A DNA stretch of 64,000 nt from Clostridiales bacterium (lineage in GTDB: Bacteria; Bacillota; Clostridia; Oscillospirales; Oscillospiraceae). Of the stretch, positions 8,580 through 18,070 are shown piece after piece. Position numbers and translations under genes: made by a program. Below the pieces are notes generated by a model that worked only from the letters and a program-made list of their open reading frames with translations, searched no databases and was not told where the DNA came from. Where the stretch lies: positions 209,238 through 273,237 of the forward strand of contig JAQXJB010000052.1 in NCBI GenBank assembly GCA_029008095.1. The letters are read 5' to 3'. Numbering within the stretch: the first letter of the stretch is position 1; the number at the start of each line of letters is the position of its first letter.

Positions 8580-11033
8580 TCAGTCCATAGGGTCTATGTC
8601 TCCGAAAACGGACACGCCCTTATATCTTTTATCCGATGAATACCGCCGGATGGCGGCGGCTATAAGCGCCCGCGCCTCCTTGCTGGGCGGGCAGCGAAGA
8701 TACACTCTGTAACGGTATCTGTTGTTTACCTTCAAAATATGCGCCGATGCAGGGCCGAGTATCTGAACGCCCTCGGTGCTGATAGATTTGAGCAGAGCTT
8801 CCTTCAGCTCGCTGCAGCATCGCAGTACCTTCGCCTCGTCCATGCCGCTGACCATTATGGAATACAGCTCGGAAAAGGGCGGAAGGTTAAGTATTTTACG
8901 CAGCTCAATCTCGCCCCGATAGAAGGAATCGTAATCCTGGGCGGCAGCGCAGCGTATGACCTCGTTATCCGGGGTGAGGGTCTGGATGACCGCTCTGCCC
9001 GCCTTACTGCCCCGGCCTGAGCGTCCCACGACCTGGGTTATCAGGTTAAATGTACGTTCTCTGGCCCGGTAATCGCCGGAATACAGCATCTGATCGGGCG
9101 AAATCACGCCTACCAGCGTTACATTTTCAAGATTGAGACCCTTTGCCACCATCTGAGTACCGATGAGGATGGGTATTTTCTTTTTTACAAACTCCGCAAG
9201 AATAACCTCATGGGAGCGTGACGCGGTAACGGTATCGGTGTCCATACGCATTACCTCAACGCCGGGATAAAGGAGCTTCAGTTCCTCCTCCACTCGTTGT
9301 GTGCCCGCACCGATGAACTGCAGACTGTGTCCGCATTCCGGACATTCACTGTAAACCGGGCGGGAATAGCCGCAGTAATGGCACATGAGCCGGTTATTTG
9401 CCGAATGATAAGTCAGGTTCGCACTGCAGGAGGGGCACTGAAAGGTATTGCCGCACTCGGTACAGGTAACGGCAGAGCTGCTGCCCCGCCGGTTTATGAA
9501 GAGTATGGACTGCTCCCCGGCGCGTAAATTCTTTTCCAGCTCCGCGCATAGCACCGAGCTGAGCGAGCCGCCGTTGCCGCCCCGCAGCTCTGACTTCATA
9601 TCCGCAATGATAACTCCGGGCAGCGCCTTCTGATTATACCGCCTGTCCATGCGGAAAAGCTTATATTTCCCGCTGACCGCGCCGTACATGCTCTCCACCG
9701 AAGGTGTGGCCGAGCCAAGGAGCAGCAGAGCATTTTCCTGCACACAGATGAACTTGGCAACGTCCCGGGCATGGTAGCGGGGATTATTTTCAGATTTATA
9801 GGTGTATTCCTGCTCCTCGTCCATAATGAGCAGACCCAAGCGTGAAACGGGAGCAAATACCGCCGAGCGCGTACCGACAACAACGTCAACAAGGCCGGAC
9901 TTGATACGCTTCCATTCGTCATAGCGCTCGCCAATGGAAAGGGAGCTATGGAGAACGGCTACGCGTTCTCCGAAATGACCTCGGAACGTGGCCATAAGCT
10001 GTGGTGTGAGGGCTATTTCGGGTACCATGACTATCGCCTGGCGCCCCATTTCTATGCAGCGGCTGATAAGCTTTATATAAACAGCGGTCTTTCCGCTGCC
10101 GGTCACACCGTAAAGGAGCGCCGCTGAAGCCTTTTCCTCCTCCAGCAGTTCTTTCAAGCCAAGGTACGCCTCCGTCTGCTGCCCGTTCAGTTCCTGTATG
10201 CTTGGCGCTTCGCTCTTATCATAGTTCGGTATGCGGAAAACCTCGCGGCGCTCAAGCTCGATATAGCCCCTCTTTTCAAGGGCTCTTACAGACTGCATAG
10301 CCGCACCGGTGAAGTAGCATATCTCTTTGACATCAGCCTCGCCTATCTCCGCCAGCAGCTTCAGCACGGAAGCCTGCTGGGCGGCGGAACGGCGCTTTGC
10401 CTCGGCTATCTCCAACGCTTCTTCGGCGGAGATTATGAGGTGGGCAACGCTGACAGTCCTGTCGTTGGCCTTGCGCTTGCCGGAAAGTCCGCTTCTGACA
10501 ACTCCCGCGCTCTCCAAAGTCTTTAGCGCCTTGCTCACCTTTTCACCGAAGGACGCGCGCAGAGCATTCAGGTCGGCAGTACCGCCGGCGGCATATATAC
10601 AGTCCAGCAGCCGCTCCGCCAGTGAATCTCCACCGGCGGCGGTATAGGCTTTTTCCTTATCTACGCCCTCAGCGATGGAGCAGATATGCTCCGCCCTGAA
10701 CCAGAGTCCCGCCGGAAGCATGGCCTTGACAGCATCAAAAACCGTGCAGAAAAAGCGTACCTTCATCCATTTGGCAAGCTTTAGCTGGTTTTCAGTAAGC
10801 ACAGGAGTCTCGTCCAGCAGGGCGTCAATGGACTTCAGCTTGAGATAATCGCTGCTGTCCGTCATTTCCATGATAACGCCTTCGACATGTCTGTTTCCCT
10901 TGGAAAAGGGTACGGACACTCTCATTCCGGGAGCAGCCGCGTCACGAATGGCCTGAGGTACAACGTAATCATACAGCTTGTCTATTTGATATGCGGCGGC
11001 TGAAACAGCCACCCGAGCCACACGATTTTCCAC
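8580..11033 (-). CDS. priA: primosomal protein N' (replication restart helicase)
   Basis: PriA reloads the replisome at stalled forks. The start was set at GTG 11033 (VENRVARVAVS) because AAAGGAG lies 7 nt upstream; the track start at 11102 has no such signal. The 817-residue protein has an N-terminal DNA-binding domain, a helicase core with Walker A 'GVTGSGKTAVY' and a Walker B region that reads 'MDEEQEYTYK' instead of the common DEEH, a four-pair Cys zinc region ('CTECGNTFQCPSC', 'CHYCG', 'CPECG') and helicase motifs V/VI ('LIGTQMVAKGLNLENV', 'VVGRSGRG'). Confidence 0.95.
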   Translation of the reverse strand: MENRVARVAVSAAAYQIDKLYDYVVPQAIRDAAAPGMRVSVPFSKGNRHVEGVIMEMTDSSDYLKLKSIDALLDETPVLTENQLKLAKWMKVRFFCTVFDAVKAMLPAGLWFRAEHICSIAEGVDKEKAYTAAGGDSLAERLLDCIYAAGGTADLNALRASFGEKVSKALKTLESAGVVRSGLSGKRKANDRTVSVAHLIISAEEALEIAEAKRRSAAQQASVLKLLAEIGEADVKEICYFTGAAMQSVRALEKRGYIELERREVFRIPNYDKSEAPSIQELNGQQTEAYLGLKELLEEEKASAALLYGVTGSGKTAVYIKLISRCIEMGRQAIVMVPEIALTPQLMATFRGHFGERVAVLHSSLSIGERYDEWKRIKSGLVDVVVGTRSAVFAPVSRLGLLIMDEEQEYTYKSENNPRYHARDVAKFICVQENALLLLGSATPSVESMYGAVSGKYKLFRMDRRYNQKALPGVIIADMKSELRGGNGGSLSSVLCAELEKNLRAGEQSILFINRRGSSSAVTCTECGNTFQCPSCSANLTYHSANNRLMCHYCGYSRPVYSECPECGHSLQFIGAGTQRVEEELKLLYPGVEVMRMDTDTVTASRSHEVILAEFVKKKIPILIGTQMVAKGLNLENVTLVGVISPDQMLYSGDYRARERTFNLITQVVGRSGRGSKAGRAVIQTLTPDNEVIRCAAAQDYDSFYRGEIELRKILNLPPFSELYSIMVSGMDEAKVLRCCSELKEALLKSISTEGVQILGPASAHILKVNNRYRYRVYLRCPPSKEARALIAAAIRRYSSDKRYKGVSVFGDIDPMD

Positions 11034-11089
11034 AGCGGCGCTCCTTTCCCAATGCAGCCGGAGCTGCCTTGTTTTTGCGTATATAGCAA

Positions 11090-11116
11090 TGTTCCGCCGC
11101 ATTTTAACGGCGGAAC
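11090..11116 (-). other. hairpin between rpoZ and priA
   Basis: GTTCCGCCG and CGGCGGAAC can pair across an AT-rich loop in the ~100-nt gap between rpoZ and priA. No T-run follows on the minus strand, so this is more likely a processing or partial-termination structure than a full terminator. Many Firmicutes carry coaBC at this place; it is absent here. Confidence 0.45.
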
Positions 11117-11134
11117 CTTTATGATCTGCTCAGA

Positions 11135-11335
11135 TCAGTATTCTCCTTTGGACTCTGCTGTATACTCTCCGTTGGCAAGCTGGTTGATGGCGACTGAAAC
11201 CGGCTTCGCTCCGAGAGGCTCACCCTTCTCGAAAGCAGCCTCTGAGAGGTCGCGGGAACGCTTGGCAACAACATTTACCAGCAGGTATCTGCTGTTTATC
11301 TTTTTAAGAAGATCGGACATGGGTGGGTAAAGCAT
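11135..11335 (-). CDS. rpoZ: RNA polymerase omega subunit
   Basis: A 66-residue omega subunit, which helps assembly and stability of RNA polymerase. Recognised by 'NSRYLLVNVVAKRSRDL' and 'KPVSVAINQLANGEY' and by its place directly after gmk. The start ATG at 11335 follows the gmk stop by one base, with AAGGAGGAAAACTAAT as its ribosome-binding region; an alternative in-frame ATG (MSDLLKK) lies 15 nt further in. Confidence 0.93.
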   Translation of the reverse strand: MLYPPMSDLLKKINSRYLLVNVVAKRSRDLSEAAFEKGEPLGAKPVSVAINQLANGEYTAESKGEY

Positions 11336-11336
11336 A

Positions 11337-11936
11337 TTAGTTTTCCTCCTTAAGATAGTGAAGCCTTCCGGCGGTCTTGCATTTCTCGGCGGTTATGATG
11401 GCGATGACCTCATCGCAGGCCGTTTCCACGCGGTCATTGATGATAATATAATCGTACATCTCCGCTTTTTTGCATTCTATCTTCGCCTGGGCAAGGCGCT
11501 TCAGAATTTTTTCCTCGCTGTCGGTGCCGCGCAGACGAAGTCGCTCCTCCAGGATAGCGAAGCTGCCCGGGAAGAGGAAGATGCTGATTGCATCGGGGCG
11601 TTTTGCCATTATCTGCTCGGCCCCCTTAGTCTCGATATCGAGGATAACATCATACCCCGCTTCGAGCTTTTGGTCAACCGGTTTTGCGGGAGTTCCGTAA
11701 TAATTTCCTACAAATTCGGCGTATTCCAGCAGCTGCCCCTCGTCAATAAGCTTCTCAAACTCTTCCTTCTTCATAAAGTGGTAATCCACGCCGTCCCGCT
11801 CTCCCCTTCTCGGCTCTCTGGTGGTGGCCGAAATGGAGAAATAAACGTTATTGAGCTGCTTGAGCAGCCGGGTAATGACCGTGCTTTTACCGGCTCCTGA
11901 CGGGCCGGATATTACGAAAAGCTTTCCTTTATTCAT
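11337..11936 (-). CDS. gmk: guanylate kinase
   Basis: Converts GMP to GDP. The 199-residue protein starts at [19 protein letters not shown] (P-loop) and has the GMP-binding '[18 protein letters not shown]', 'GNYYGTP' and the '[11 protein letters not shown]' region. The track ORF extends upstream into remA; this start overlaps the remA stop by 8 nt, the normal arrangement for yicC-remA-gmk-rpoZ. Confidence 0.97.
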   Translation of the reverse strand: MNKGKLFVISGPSGAGKSTVITRLLKQLNNVYFSISATTREPRRGERDGVDYHFMKKEEFEKLIDEGQLLEYAEFVGNYYGTPAKPVDQKLEAGYDVILDIETKGAEQIMAKRPDAISIFLFPGSFAILEERLRLRGTDSEEKILKRLAQAKIECKKAEMYDYIIINDRVETACDEVIAIITAEKCKTAGRLHYLKEEN

Positions 11937-12207
11937 CGTCTTCTGCCTCCGCATCGCTGAATGTCTTTCCGTCCTCTTCCGCAAATCTCCCGGCCACGGT
12001 ATCCGGCTGGATAGCAGAAAGGATTATGTGGCCGCTGTCGGCGATTATCACTGATTGAGTGCGGCGGCCGTAGGTCGCGTCTATAAGGCGGCCGGTCTCC
12101 TTGCCCTCCTGTATCATGCGCTTGATAGGTGCTGAATCCGGGCTTATGATAGCCACGATGCGTCCGGCCGAGACCATATTTCCAAAGCCAATATTAATAA
12201 GCTTCAT
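11929..12207 (-). CDS. remA: RemA-like DUF370 DNA-binding regulator
   Basis: 92-residue protein of the DUF370/RemA family. In Bacillus subtilis RemA activates extracellular-matrix and osmoprotection operons. The hallmark sequence is complete: '[29 protein letters not shown]', '[35 protein letters not shown]'. A short acidic extension follows. It lies between yicC and gmk as in most clostridia. Its targets here are unknown. Confidence 0.93.
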   Translation of the reverse strand: MKLINIGFGNMVSAGRIVAIISPDSAPIKRMIQEGKETGRLIDATYGRRTQSVIIADSGHIILSAIQPDTVAGRFAEEDGKTFSDAEAEDDE

Positions 12208-12219
12208 CGTAAAGCCACC

Positions 12220-13098
12220 TTACTCTATGTTCTGTATCTGCTCTCTGATCTTCTCTATCTCGGACTTGATGTCTACCACCATGCGGGTTATCTCCACGTC
12301 ATTGCATTTAGAGCCTGTGGTATTGGCCTCGCGGTTGAGCTCCTGAGTGAGAAAATCAAGCTTACGGCCGATGGCTTCGTCCCTGGAGAGCATGTCCCTC
12401 ATCTGTGCGATATGGCTCTTCAGTCGGACAAGCTCCTCGTCCACGGCTACCTTATCGGCAAATATGGCGGCCTCAGTGACGATGCGGGCCTTATCAATAT
12501 CAGCGGCAGCAAGCACCTCGGACATCTTCTGCTCAAGCCTTGTCCGGTACTCCACGACTGTCTGGGGAGAACGCTCCTCCACCTTCGCCGCCAGAGTCTC
12601 GATATTGTCAAGCTTTGCGAGAATATCATTGCGGAGCTTCTCACCCTCCACCCGGCGCATGGCGTTGAAATTTTCCAGAGCCGCGGCGGTAACAGCCTCG
12701 AGGTCGGCGGTGAAAGCGTCCGCGTCAGTTTCCTTCTTTTCAACTGTGAAAATATCCGGCATACGGCCAAGCGCTACCACACTCAGGTCATTTTTCAGGC
12801 CGTACTTCTCGCTCATCTGCCGGTAAGCGGCGATATACGCCTCGGCGAGAGGTTCATTAAGACTAACGGCAACATCATCGGCCTTGGAGCTGTCCACGCT
12901 GACGAAAACATCCACCTTTCCCCGGGAAACATATTTCTGCACCAGGGACTTTATTTTTTCCTCAGCGAATATATACATTCTGGGCATACGAACGGAGCAG
13001 TCAAGGAAGCGGTTATTCACGCTTTTCAGCTCTACGGTAAGGCTGATATCGCCGCTGGCGCCGGTGGCGCTGCCGTAGCCCGTCATACTTTTTATCAT
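12220..13098 (-). CDS. yicC: YicC/YloC-family endoribonuclease
   Basis: YicC-type proteins are RNases linked to stress and stationary-phase RNA turnover. The N-terminal domain begins with the family signature 'IKSMTGYG', followed by 'VELKSVNNRFLDCSVRMP' and a coiled-coil middle; the C-terminal DUF1732 domain shows 'RLKSHIAQMRDML' and 'GRKLDFLTQELNREANTTGSK'. Length (292 aa) is normal. A TTG two codons upstream is better spaced from AGGA and may be the real start, but the ATG gives the usual MIKSMTGYG. Confidence 0.95.
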   Translation of the reverse strand: MIKSMTGYGSATGASGDISLTVELKSVNNRFLDCSVRMPRMYIFAEEKIKSLVQKYVSRGKVDVFVSVDSSKADDVAVSLNEPLAEAYIAAYRQMSEKYGLKNDLSVVALGRMPDIFTVEKKETDADAFTADLEAVTAAALENFNAMRRVEGEKLRNDILAKLDNIETLAAKVEERSPQTVVEYRTRLEQKMSEVLAAADIDKARIVTEAAIFADKVAVDEELVRLKSHIAQMRDMLSRDEAIGRKLDFLTQELNREANTTGSKCNDVEITRMVVDIKSEIEKIREQIQNIE

Positions 13099-13120
13099 AG
13101 TCAAAATCAGTCCTGTTCAA

Positions 13121-13633
13121 TCATTTCAATTTTTTATGGATGCGCTGCATATAAAAGGCAATAAGCTTGGAAAGACCCAGGTCATATATGACGAAGACCG
13201 CGTTCAAGCCCAGCCAGAGAAGGACGATAGCTATATCCGGCAGGACTATGCCCGTAACGAATCCGTAACGCAGAGCCGCCCAACAGATAATGCAGGCAAA
13301 GTTAAAGACCACAAGCTTCACTATCCATTCCAGTACACGGCTGGTAGCGCGCTCCGCAGCGCTCTTCATAAGGGGATAATAGCCGAAAAACACTATATAG
13401 AGCATTGCCAGAAGCTTCTGCGGCAGGATAATTATGCTCAGAACGCAAACGGCCACATAGCATATTATAGCCCTCGCCGCGCCGCATTCAATGAGCACGG
13501 CGGTATTGATGATGCCCGCCAGCGCGGCCATAGCCAGCTTCCAGCTTGGCATGACAGCACCCAGATACAGGAGTACAAGCTGCAGCGCCGCGAGCATTGC
13601 CGCAACTGTAAGTTTTTTTGTTCCGCTACTCAT
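13121..13633 (-). CDS. predicted integral membrane protein, unknown function
   Basis: 170 residues with about five hydrophobic segments ('LTVAAMLAALQLVLLYLGAVM', 'LAMAALAGIINTAVLIE', 'AIICYVAVCVLSIIIL', 'LVVFNFACIICWAAL', 'IAIVLLWLGLNAVFVIY'). The fold resembles small ECF-type S components or DUF2232-like proteins, but no signature is certain. It lies between the DnaJ-like gene and yicC in one transcription unit. It begins MSSGTKK with a basic end 'YMQRIHKKLK' predicted on the cytoplasmic side. Confidence 0.75.
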   Translation of the reverse strand: MSSGTKKLTVAAMLAALQLVLLYLGAVMPSWKLAMAALAGIINTAVLIECGAARAIICYVAVCVLSIIILPQKLLAMLYIVFFGYYPLMKSAAERATSRVLEWIVKLVVFNFACIICWAALRYGFVTGIVLPDIAIVLLWLGLNAVFVIYDLGLSKLIAFYMQRIHKKLK

Positions 13634-13634
13634 A

Positions 13635-14273
13635 TCAGCAGCAGGGTATCAGGTCTCCGCCCATACATTCGCAGCAGCAGTCGGCCGCGCAGAGAGTTGT
13701 GCAGCAGTCACAGCTATCCATTGAAGAGCGGGAATAATTGGTAGGCTTATAATAATTGCCTCCGCTGTTCATATATCGCAGAGCGCTGGCATATTCGGCA
13801 TTATTGGGATTCATGCTGACGGCGGTCTGATAGTATCTCCTGGCCTCGTCCAGCCAGCCCTTGCGGTAACAGATGCTGCCCATGAGGAAGTTCCACTCCG
13901 CGTCGTGAGGCACACCGGGATTATTGAGAAGCTGCTCGGCGTAGCCAAGATTTCCGCTGTTTATGGCATTTCTGACCTGATTATTCACGCTGCCGTTATT
14001 TCCGGAATTGCTGCCGCTGTAGGCGCGGCTGTAATTGTTCGCGCCCGAATAGGAATCAGTATTCCCGGTATAGCTTCCGTCCTGACTTCTCGCCTTAGTG
14101 ATCATGTCATAGGCTTCGTTGACTTCCTTCATTTTCTCCTGGGCAAGATCTGCCAGGGGATTATCGTGGTAATTGTCCGGGTGATATTTTCTCGCCAGAT
14201 CGCGATAGGCTTTCTTAACTTCCTCATCACTGGCATTGGGAGACACGCCGAGTACGCTATACGGATCGTTCAT
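13635..14273 (-). CDS. J-domain protein with TPR-like region and Cys-rich tail
   Basis: 212 residues. An N-terminal J domain ('[32 protein letters not shown]', with the HPD triad) would stimulate DnaK. An Asn/Ser/Gly/Tyr-rich linker follows, then a TPR-like pair of helices ('[41 protein letters not shown]'). The last ~25 residues hold ten cysteines (CDCC, C, CCC, C, CC), suggesting metal binding or lipid modification. It overlaps the upstream DUF5685 gene by 4 nt (ATGA). It is not DnaJ itself, since the Gly/Phe-zinc architecture is absent. Confidence 0.88.
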   Translation of the reverse strand: MNDPYSVLGVSPNASDEEVKKAYRDLARKYHPDNYHDNPLADLAQEKMKEVNEAYDMITKARSQDGSYTGNTDSYSGANNYSRAYSGSNSGNNGSVNNQVRNAINSGNLGYAEQLLNNPGVPHDAEWNFLMGSICYRKGWLDEARRYYQTAVSMNPNNAEYASALRYMNSGGNYYKPTNYSRSSMDSCDCCTTLCAADCCCECMGGDLIPCC

Positions 14274-15169
14274 TCTTTACTCCTTGATCTATGCATTGTA
14301 TTCGTGTACTTGAGCTCTCCTCCTCTGCCCTGAAAAACCATTTCCCGGACGTTTTCAAGGCCGAGGTAGATGATATTGGACAGTATCTGGTCGTACACGT
14401 TTTTATTCTTCAATTCATACGCGGAGGATATAAGCCCCTCCGAGTGGCGGAGCGTGCTTTCAATCATTTTGCGCTGCTCCTCAGTGAGGCTCGCGCCTCC
14501 CGTCTCAAAACGGTAAATAAGCGGATTATAGCTGCCTCTTTTGGCGTCTTCGGAATAATCATCCACAGTGTCAAGGATGTATATCCAGCGGCCAAGATGA
14601 TATAGAAGCTGGCCAAGCACCCTGCGCTCGCTATCCGCTTCCGCGCCAACAGCAGCCGCCTCGAGTATTTTGGCAAACTTATCAGCCACGGCGTCAAGGG
14701 AGGCGTTTCTGCTCTTTTCAAGCTCTGCAAGCTCATGGAGCATAGCGCGCGCGGTTTCCGCAAATTCCGGCTGGGCGGCAGCCGCTTTTTTATACCTGCT
14801 CTTCAGCAGAGCCGCCCCGGGCAGGCTGACGAGTTTTTCCTTGAAGCCTCCATCCTGAGCAGAGTCCTTCAGCTTCCAATATGTGAGGATAACGCTGCAG
14901 TCCGCCGCGGTTTCAAAAGCTTTACCCGAACTGAGATACTGCTTTTTCCGACAGGGTGAGGCCGGACATCTTCCCCGGCATACCTGAGGCTCGCAGTCCC
15001 GCTCAGTGAGCAGCATGGCGAGAAAGGTAAGGTCATAATTTACGATATACCGGGCAATGCCGCCGTACTTTTCCTTAAGCGACCAGCAAAGGCCGCAATA
15101 GGCAGCGCGGAACATCTCGTATTCCTTTACCTTCAGTTCCGGCTTATATGGTCTTACATATCCAAACAT
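14270..15169 (-). CDS. DUF5685-family protein
   Basis: 299 residues starting '[36 protein letters not shown]', which matches the DUF5685 group of Firmicutes proteins. Conserved cysteines ('YCGLC', '[13 protein letters not shown]') suggest a metal site; the rest is mainly alpha-helical ('[24 protein letters not shown]'), and the Asp-rich helix is reminiscent of all-helical metal-binding folds. Function is unknown. It overlaps the J-domain gene by 4 nt and the RseC-like gene by 16 nt, so the three are probably co-translated. Confidence 0.8.
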   Translation of the reverse strand: MFGYVRPYKPELKVKEYEMFRAAYCGLCWSLKEKYGGIARYIVNYDLTFLAMLLTERDCEPQVCRGRCPASPCRKKQYLSSGKAFETAADCSVILTYWKLKDSAQDGGFKEKLVSLPGAALLKSRYKKAAAAQPEFAETARAMLHELAELEKSRNASLDAVADKFAKILEAAAVGAEADSERRVLGQLLYHLGRWIYILDTVDDYSEDAKRGSYNPLIYRFETGGASLTEEQRKMIESTLRHSEGLISSAYELKNKNVYDQILSNIIYLGLENVREMVFQGRGGELKYTNTMHRSRSKE

Positions 15170-15585
15170 ATATCTTCCATCACGGAGACGATCGTGTACT
15201 CCATAGGCTTATCCTTGCGGACATATCGGTTTATGACGTACACGCAGGCAGCGCCCAGCATAAAGGCAGCCACACTTATAACTATTCTTGCCGCTTCCGG
15301 CAGCTTTAAAAGCGCGCTTATCACATATGCGGAAAAAAAGAACAGTATCGGCACGAAATATACCAGCATCGCCGCGCCGAGAACTCCACTTGTGGCGCTC
15401 TCTATCACAACTCTGTCTCCGGGCTTGGCCCGGACAAGATTAACGGCACGGACGGAAATTATATTTTTCTCAGAACAGCTACCGCCGCAGGATGCGCAGC
15501 TTTTTCCGCAGGCGGAAATGCGCTCTACATGTACCTCGGCGCAGCCGTCGCCAAGGATTCTTTTAACAATGGCGCTTTGTGTCAC
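15154..15585 (-). CDS. RseC/MucC-family SoxR-reducing system protein
   Basis: 143 residues with the family layout: an N-terminal Cys motif 'CGKSCASCGGSCSE', a short beta domain ('VNLVRAKPGDRVVIES'), two membrane helices ('GAAMLVYFVPILFFFSAYVISAL' and 'IVISVAAFMLGAACVYVINRYV') and a short C-terminus. RseC relatives act with Rnf-type electron transport in redox control; in Firmicutes the role is not established. It lies between cdaR and the DUF5685 gene. Confidence 0.88.
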   Translation of the reverse strand: MTQSAIVKRILGDGCAEVHVERISACGKSCASCGGSCSEKNIISVRAVNLVRAKPGDRVVIESATSGVLGAAMLVYFVPILFFFSAYVISALLKLPEAARIVISVAAFMLGAACVYVINRYVRKDKPMEYTIVSVMEDICLDM

Positions 15586-15596
15586 TTTCCACGCTC

Positions 15597-16868
15597 CTAT
15601 CCTTCCTCATGGGCATCAGGCTCGCCCTCTTCCAGCGAAACAACTACCTTATAGTCGCCCACTCCTCCGGCTTCGCTGTAGCCGTCAACTATTATCTTCG
15701 CGTCAACGGCATAACGGCCAACGGCAGAGCCGAGGTCGGCCAGGTCGGCAACAATGCGGACATTATAAGCGTTCACAAGGTCGATTATTTCCTGAGGACC
15801 GCGGATCATTACCTCGAGATACTGCGTTACAGGCGTTGCGGTGTAGCCCTCGGATACGTTATCAAACTCAATATTGGAAACTATCATACGCTTGGTGGCA
15901 AGATTCTTAACGGACACCTTGACTTCTGCCTCAGTGACGCCGGAAAGATTATTGAGTTCATTGGACAAAGGAATGGCAAAGGTGGTGGTGCTGGAAACGG
16001 CAAACTTTGAAAGGTCGATGCTGCCGATGGATATTTTATTCAAAGAGGACAATATTCCCGCATCGCCCGAGAGGGCTATCGTGGGCGGACTTATCTCCAC
16101 TACGGCGTCACTGCTCTTGGCTCCGCCGCCGGGAATGATATCCACAGCCAGAACAACTTCCTTATACATTACAACAGGGATTGTGACTTCCACCTGCTCC
16201 TTGTCCACTTCTATCTCGTCGGAAACCACTTCGTTGCCGTCAGCGTCCACGAGCTTATAGTCCACGCTGTTGGTAACGGTTCTGGTAAGGTTCTCCCGCT
16301 CCACCTTTACAAAGGCATGGTCGACCCGGGATATAACTTCCTCAGGTCCGCTTATCTCCAGATACTCGGGATTATACTCCGCTGGCTCAGCCATATAGCC
16401 CTCGGCAACGGTGACGTTGATCTCGCCCCGGATATCGACCCTGCTCGTACTCATTCGGTCGATATTGACGGTAACATAAGTGGGGCTCTTATCGATATAA
16501 ACATCCTTTTCATCCACGCCGTTGGTGAAGCTCACATCATACACTCTCTCCACAACGCCGGTATTCTTGACGTCGGTAAGATCTACCGTGGCAACGATAT
16601 CGCTCTTCTTTATGGAACTTATAACGTTGCGCTTGCCGTAGAGCTTCAGAGTAACGGTCTGATCCGCCTTATCGGTTACGATAAGCTTTCTGTCTGCAAG
16701 TATATCCTCCTCGCCAATGTAGGTGATTGGAATACCTGAGATCGTGTTTTCTATATCCACGTTTTCAACGTTGGTTACATAGAGCCAAAGCAGAATTGAT
16801 ATGAGGCATGATACGGCGATAAGGAACCATTTATTTGATGTGATTTTATTTATTGTTTTCCTTGTCAT
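15597..16868 (-). CDS. cdaR: CdaA regulatory protein CdaR (YbbR repeats)
   Basis: 423 residues with one N-terminal membrane helix ('WFLIAVSCLISILLWLYVTNVEN') and tandem YbbR domains outside the membrane, recognised by repeats such as 'SGIPITYIGEEDILADRKL', 'VDIRGEINVTVAEGYMAEPAEYNPEYLEISGPEEVISRV' and 'NIEFDNVSEGYTATPVTQYLEVMIRGPQEIIDLV'. CdaR binds and modulates CdaA. The start lies inside the 3' end of cdaA (23-nt overlap), so the two are coupled. The glmM gene that usually follows is not here. Confidence 0.95.
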   Translation of the reverse strand: MTRKTINKITSNKWFLIAVSCLISILLWLYVTNVENVDIENTISGIPITYIGEEDILADRKLIVTDKADQTVTLKLYGKRNVISSIKKSDIVATVDLTDVKNTGVVERVYDVSFTNGVDEKDVYIDKSPTYVTVNIDRMSTSRVDIRGEINVTVAEGYMAEPAEYNPEYLEISGPEEVISRVDHAFVKVERENLTRTVTNSVDYKLVDADGNEVVSDEIEVDKEQVEVTIPVVMYKEVVLAVDIIPGGGAKSSDAVVEISPPTIALSGDAGILSSLNKISIGSIDLSKFAVSSTTTFAIPLSNELNNLSGVTEAEVKVSVKNLATKRMIVSNIEFDNVSEGYTATPVTQYLEVMIRGPQEIIDLVNAYNVRIVADLADLGSAVGRYAVDAKIIVDGYSEAGGVGDYKVVVSLEEGEPDAHEEG

Positions 16869-17724
16869 TTTTCTTCCCCTTGATTTTCTGCGCTATTTTG
16901 AGCCTGCTGCTTCTGCTGCCGGAGTTTTCGCCATCCTCCGGCATAAGCTCGTTTCTGAGTATCTTTTCAAAGGTGTCGTGAGCCAGATGGCGCTTGAGCA
17001 TACCGTCAACGGCTACGGAGATGGAGCCCGTTTCTTCGGAGACCACTACAACCACCGCGTCGGAGACCTCGCTCATGCCGATGCCCGCTCTGTGGCGTGT
17101 ACCCAACTCCTTGCTGATATTTGGATTGGAGGAATTGGGCAGGATGCAGCCGGCTGCGGCTATCCTGCCGTCCCGGACGATAACAGCACCGTCATGGAGC
17201 GGAGTATTTGGGAAGAAAATATTCTTAAGCAGCTCCGCGTTCAGGTCGGCGTTCACTGTCGTTCCTGTCTTTATAGTATCATCCAGCTTGATATCCCTCT
17301 CAAAGATTATGAGAGCGCCGGTGCGGGAACGGGACATATCCTCGCAGGCGGAAATGGTCTGATTGATGGCAACATCCATTTCCTTAGAAACGACCGACTT
17401 ACCGAAAAGATTTGCAAACGTGCTGCTGCCAACACGCTCCAGAAGCTTTCGCAGTTCCGGCTGGAAGAGGACGACCAGCACCAGCACGCCGAACTCCATC
17501 GTTTTTCCCAGAAGAAAATTGACCACATAGAGGTCCAGAACGGTGGAAAGGCCCATTGCTACTATCAGGATGATGATGCCCTGCATTACTCTTATGGAGC
17601 CGCTCTTCATAATAAACCGGATGCCCTTATATATCAGGAAAGCCATTACTGCGATATCCAATATGTCGGTCACGCGAATATTTCTCAGATAGTTACTCCA
17701 GATAAGATCAAATATACCGCCCAT
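16846..17724 (-). CDS. cdaA: diadenylate cyclase CdaA
   Basis: Membrane enzyme that joins two ATP into c-di-AMP, controlling potassium and osmolyte balance and wall homeostasis. Membrane helices occupy residues ~1-90, followed by the DAC domain with the catalytic 'LHDGAVIVRDGRIAAAGC' (DGA) and 'GTRHRAGIGMSEVSDA' (RHR). The start was set at MGGIFDLI because GGAGG is 8 nt upstream of that ATG; the earlier codons are too close. A strong promoter lies ~70 nt upstream. Confidence 0.96.
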   Translation of the reverse strand: MGGIFDLIWSNYLRNIRVTDILDIAVMAFLIYKGIRFIMKSGSIRVMQGIIILIVAMGLSTVLDLYVVNFLLGKTMEFGVLVLVVLFQPELRKLLERVGSSTFANLFGKSVVSKEMDVAINQTISACEDMSRSRTGALIIFERDIKLDDTIKTGTTVNADLNAELLKNIFFPNTPLHDGAVIVRDGRIAAAGCILPNSSNPNISKELGTRHRAGIGMSEVSDAVVVVVSEETGSISVAVDGMLKRHLAHDTFEKILRNELMPEDGENSGSRSSRLKIAQKIKGKKNDKENNK

Positions 17725-17792
17725 AGCCATCACCTCCGCTCCTGCTGTAATTGCATTAGGAAAGCTGCAATTCCGTTAATATGTCAACTTAT

Positions 17793-17821
17793 ATTATATA
17801 TTAAATTTTCCCTCTTGACAA
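17793..17821 (-). promoter_or_regulatory. sigma-A-type promoter of the cdaA block
   Basis: On the minus strand TTGTCA, a 17-nt spacer and TATAAT lie ~70 nt before the cdaA start. One mismatch from consensus. It probably drives cdaA-cdaR and downstream genes. The rest of the 337-nt gap (17725-18070) holds only the divergent promoter of the 77-aa gene. Confidence 0.8.
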
Positions 17822-17999
17822 CACAATTTGAAAATAATTTACATGATTGAAATATTTCCGCCGCTATGCTGTACGCGTTCAGTTTTTGCTGCCAAAACAG
17901 CTCTCAGCGAGGGTATTACATCCGTTTCGGGCCGCTTTGTCGCGTTCGTGTAAAAAATGAAAATTTTTATTATTTTGGGCTAATAATATAATGAGGCCA

Positions 18000-18028
18000 T
18001 TGTAAAATCGGTTTTTCCGTGATATGAT
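18000..18028 (+). promoter_or_regulatory. sigma-A-type promoter of the 77-aa gene
   Basis: TTGTAA, a 17-nt spacer and TATGAT, ending ~42 nt before the ATG at 18071. Close to consensus and correctly placed. Confidence 0.75.
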
Positions 18029-18070
18029 ACGCAGGCTTCTGAAAATAAAATACGTAAGGAGAGAAAAAAC

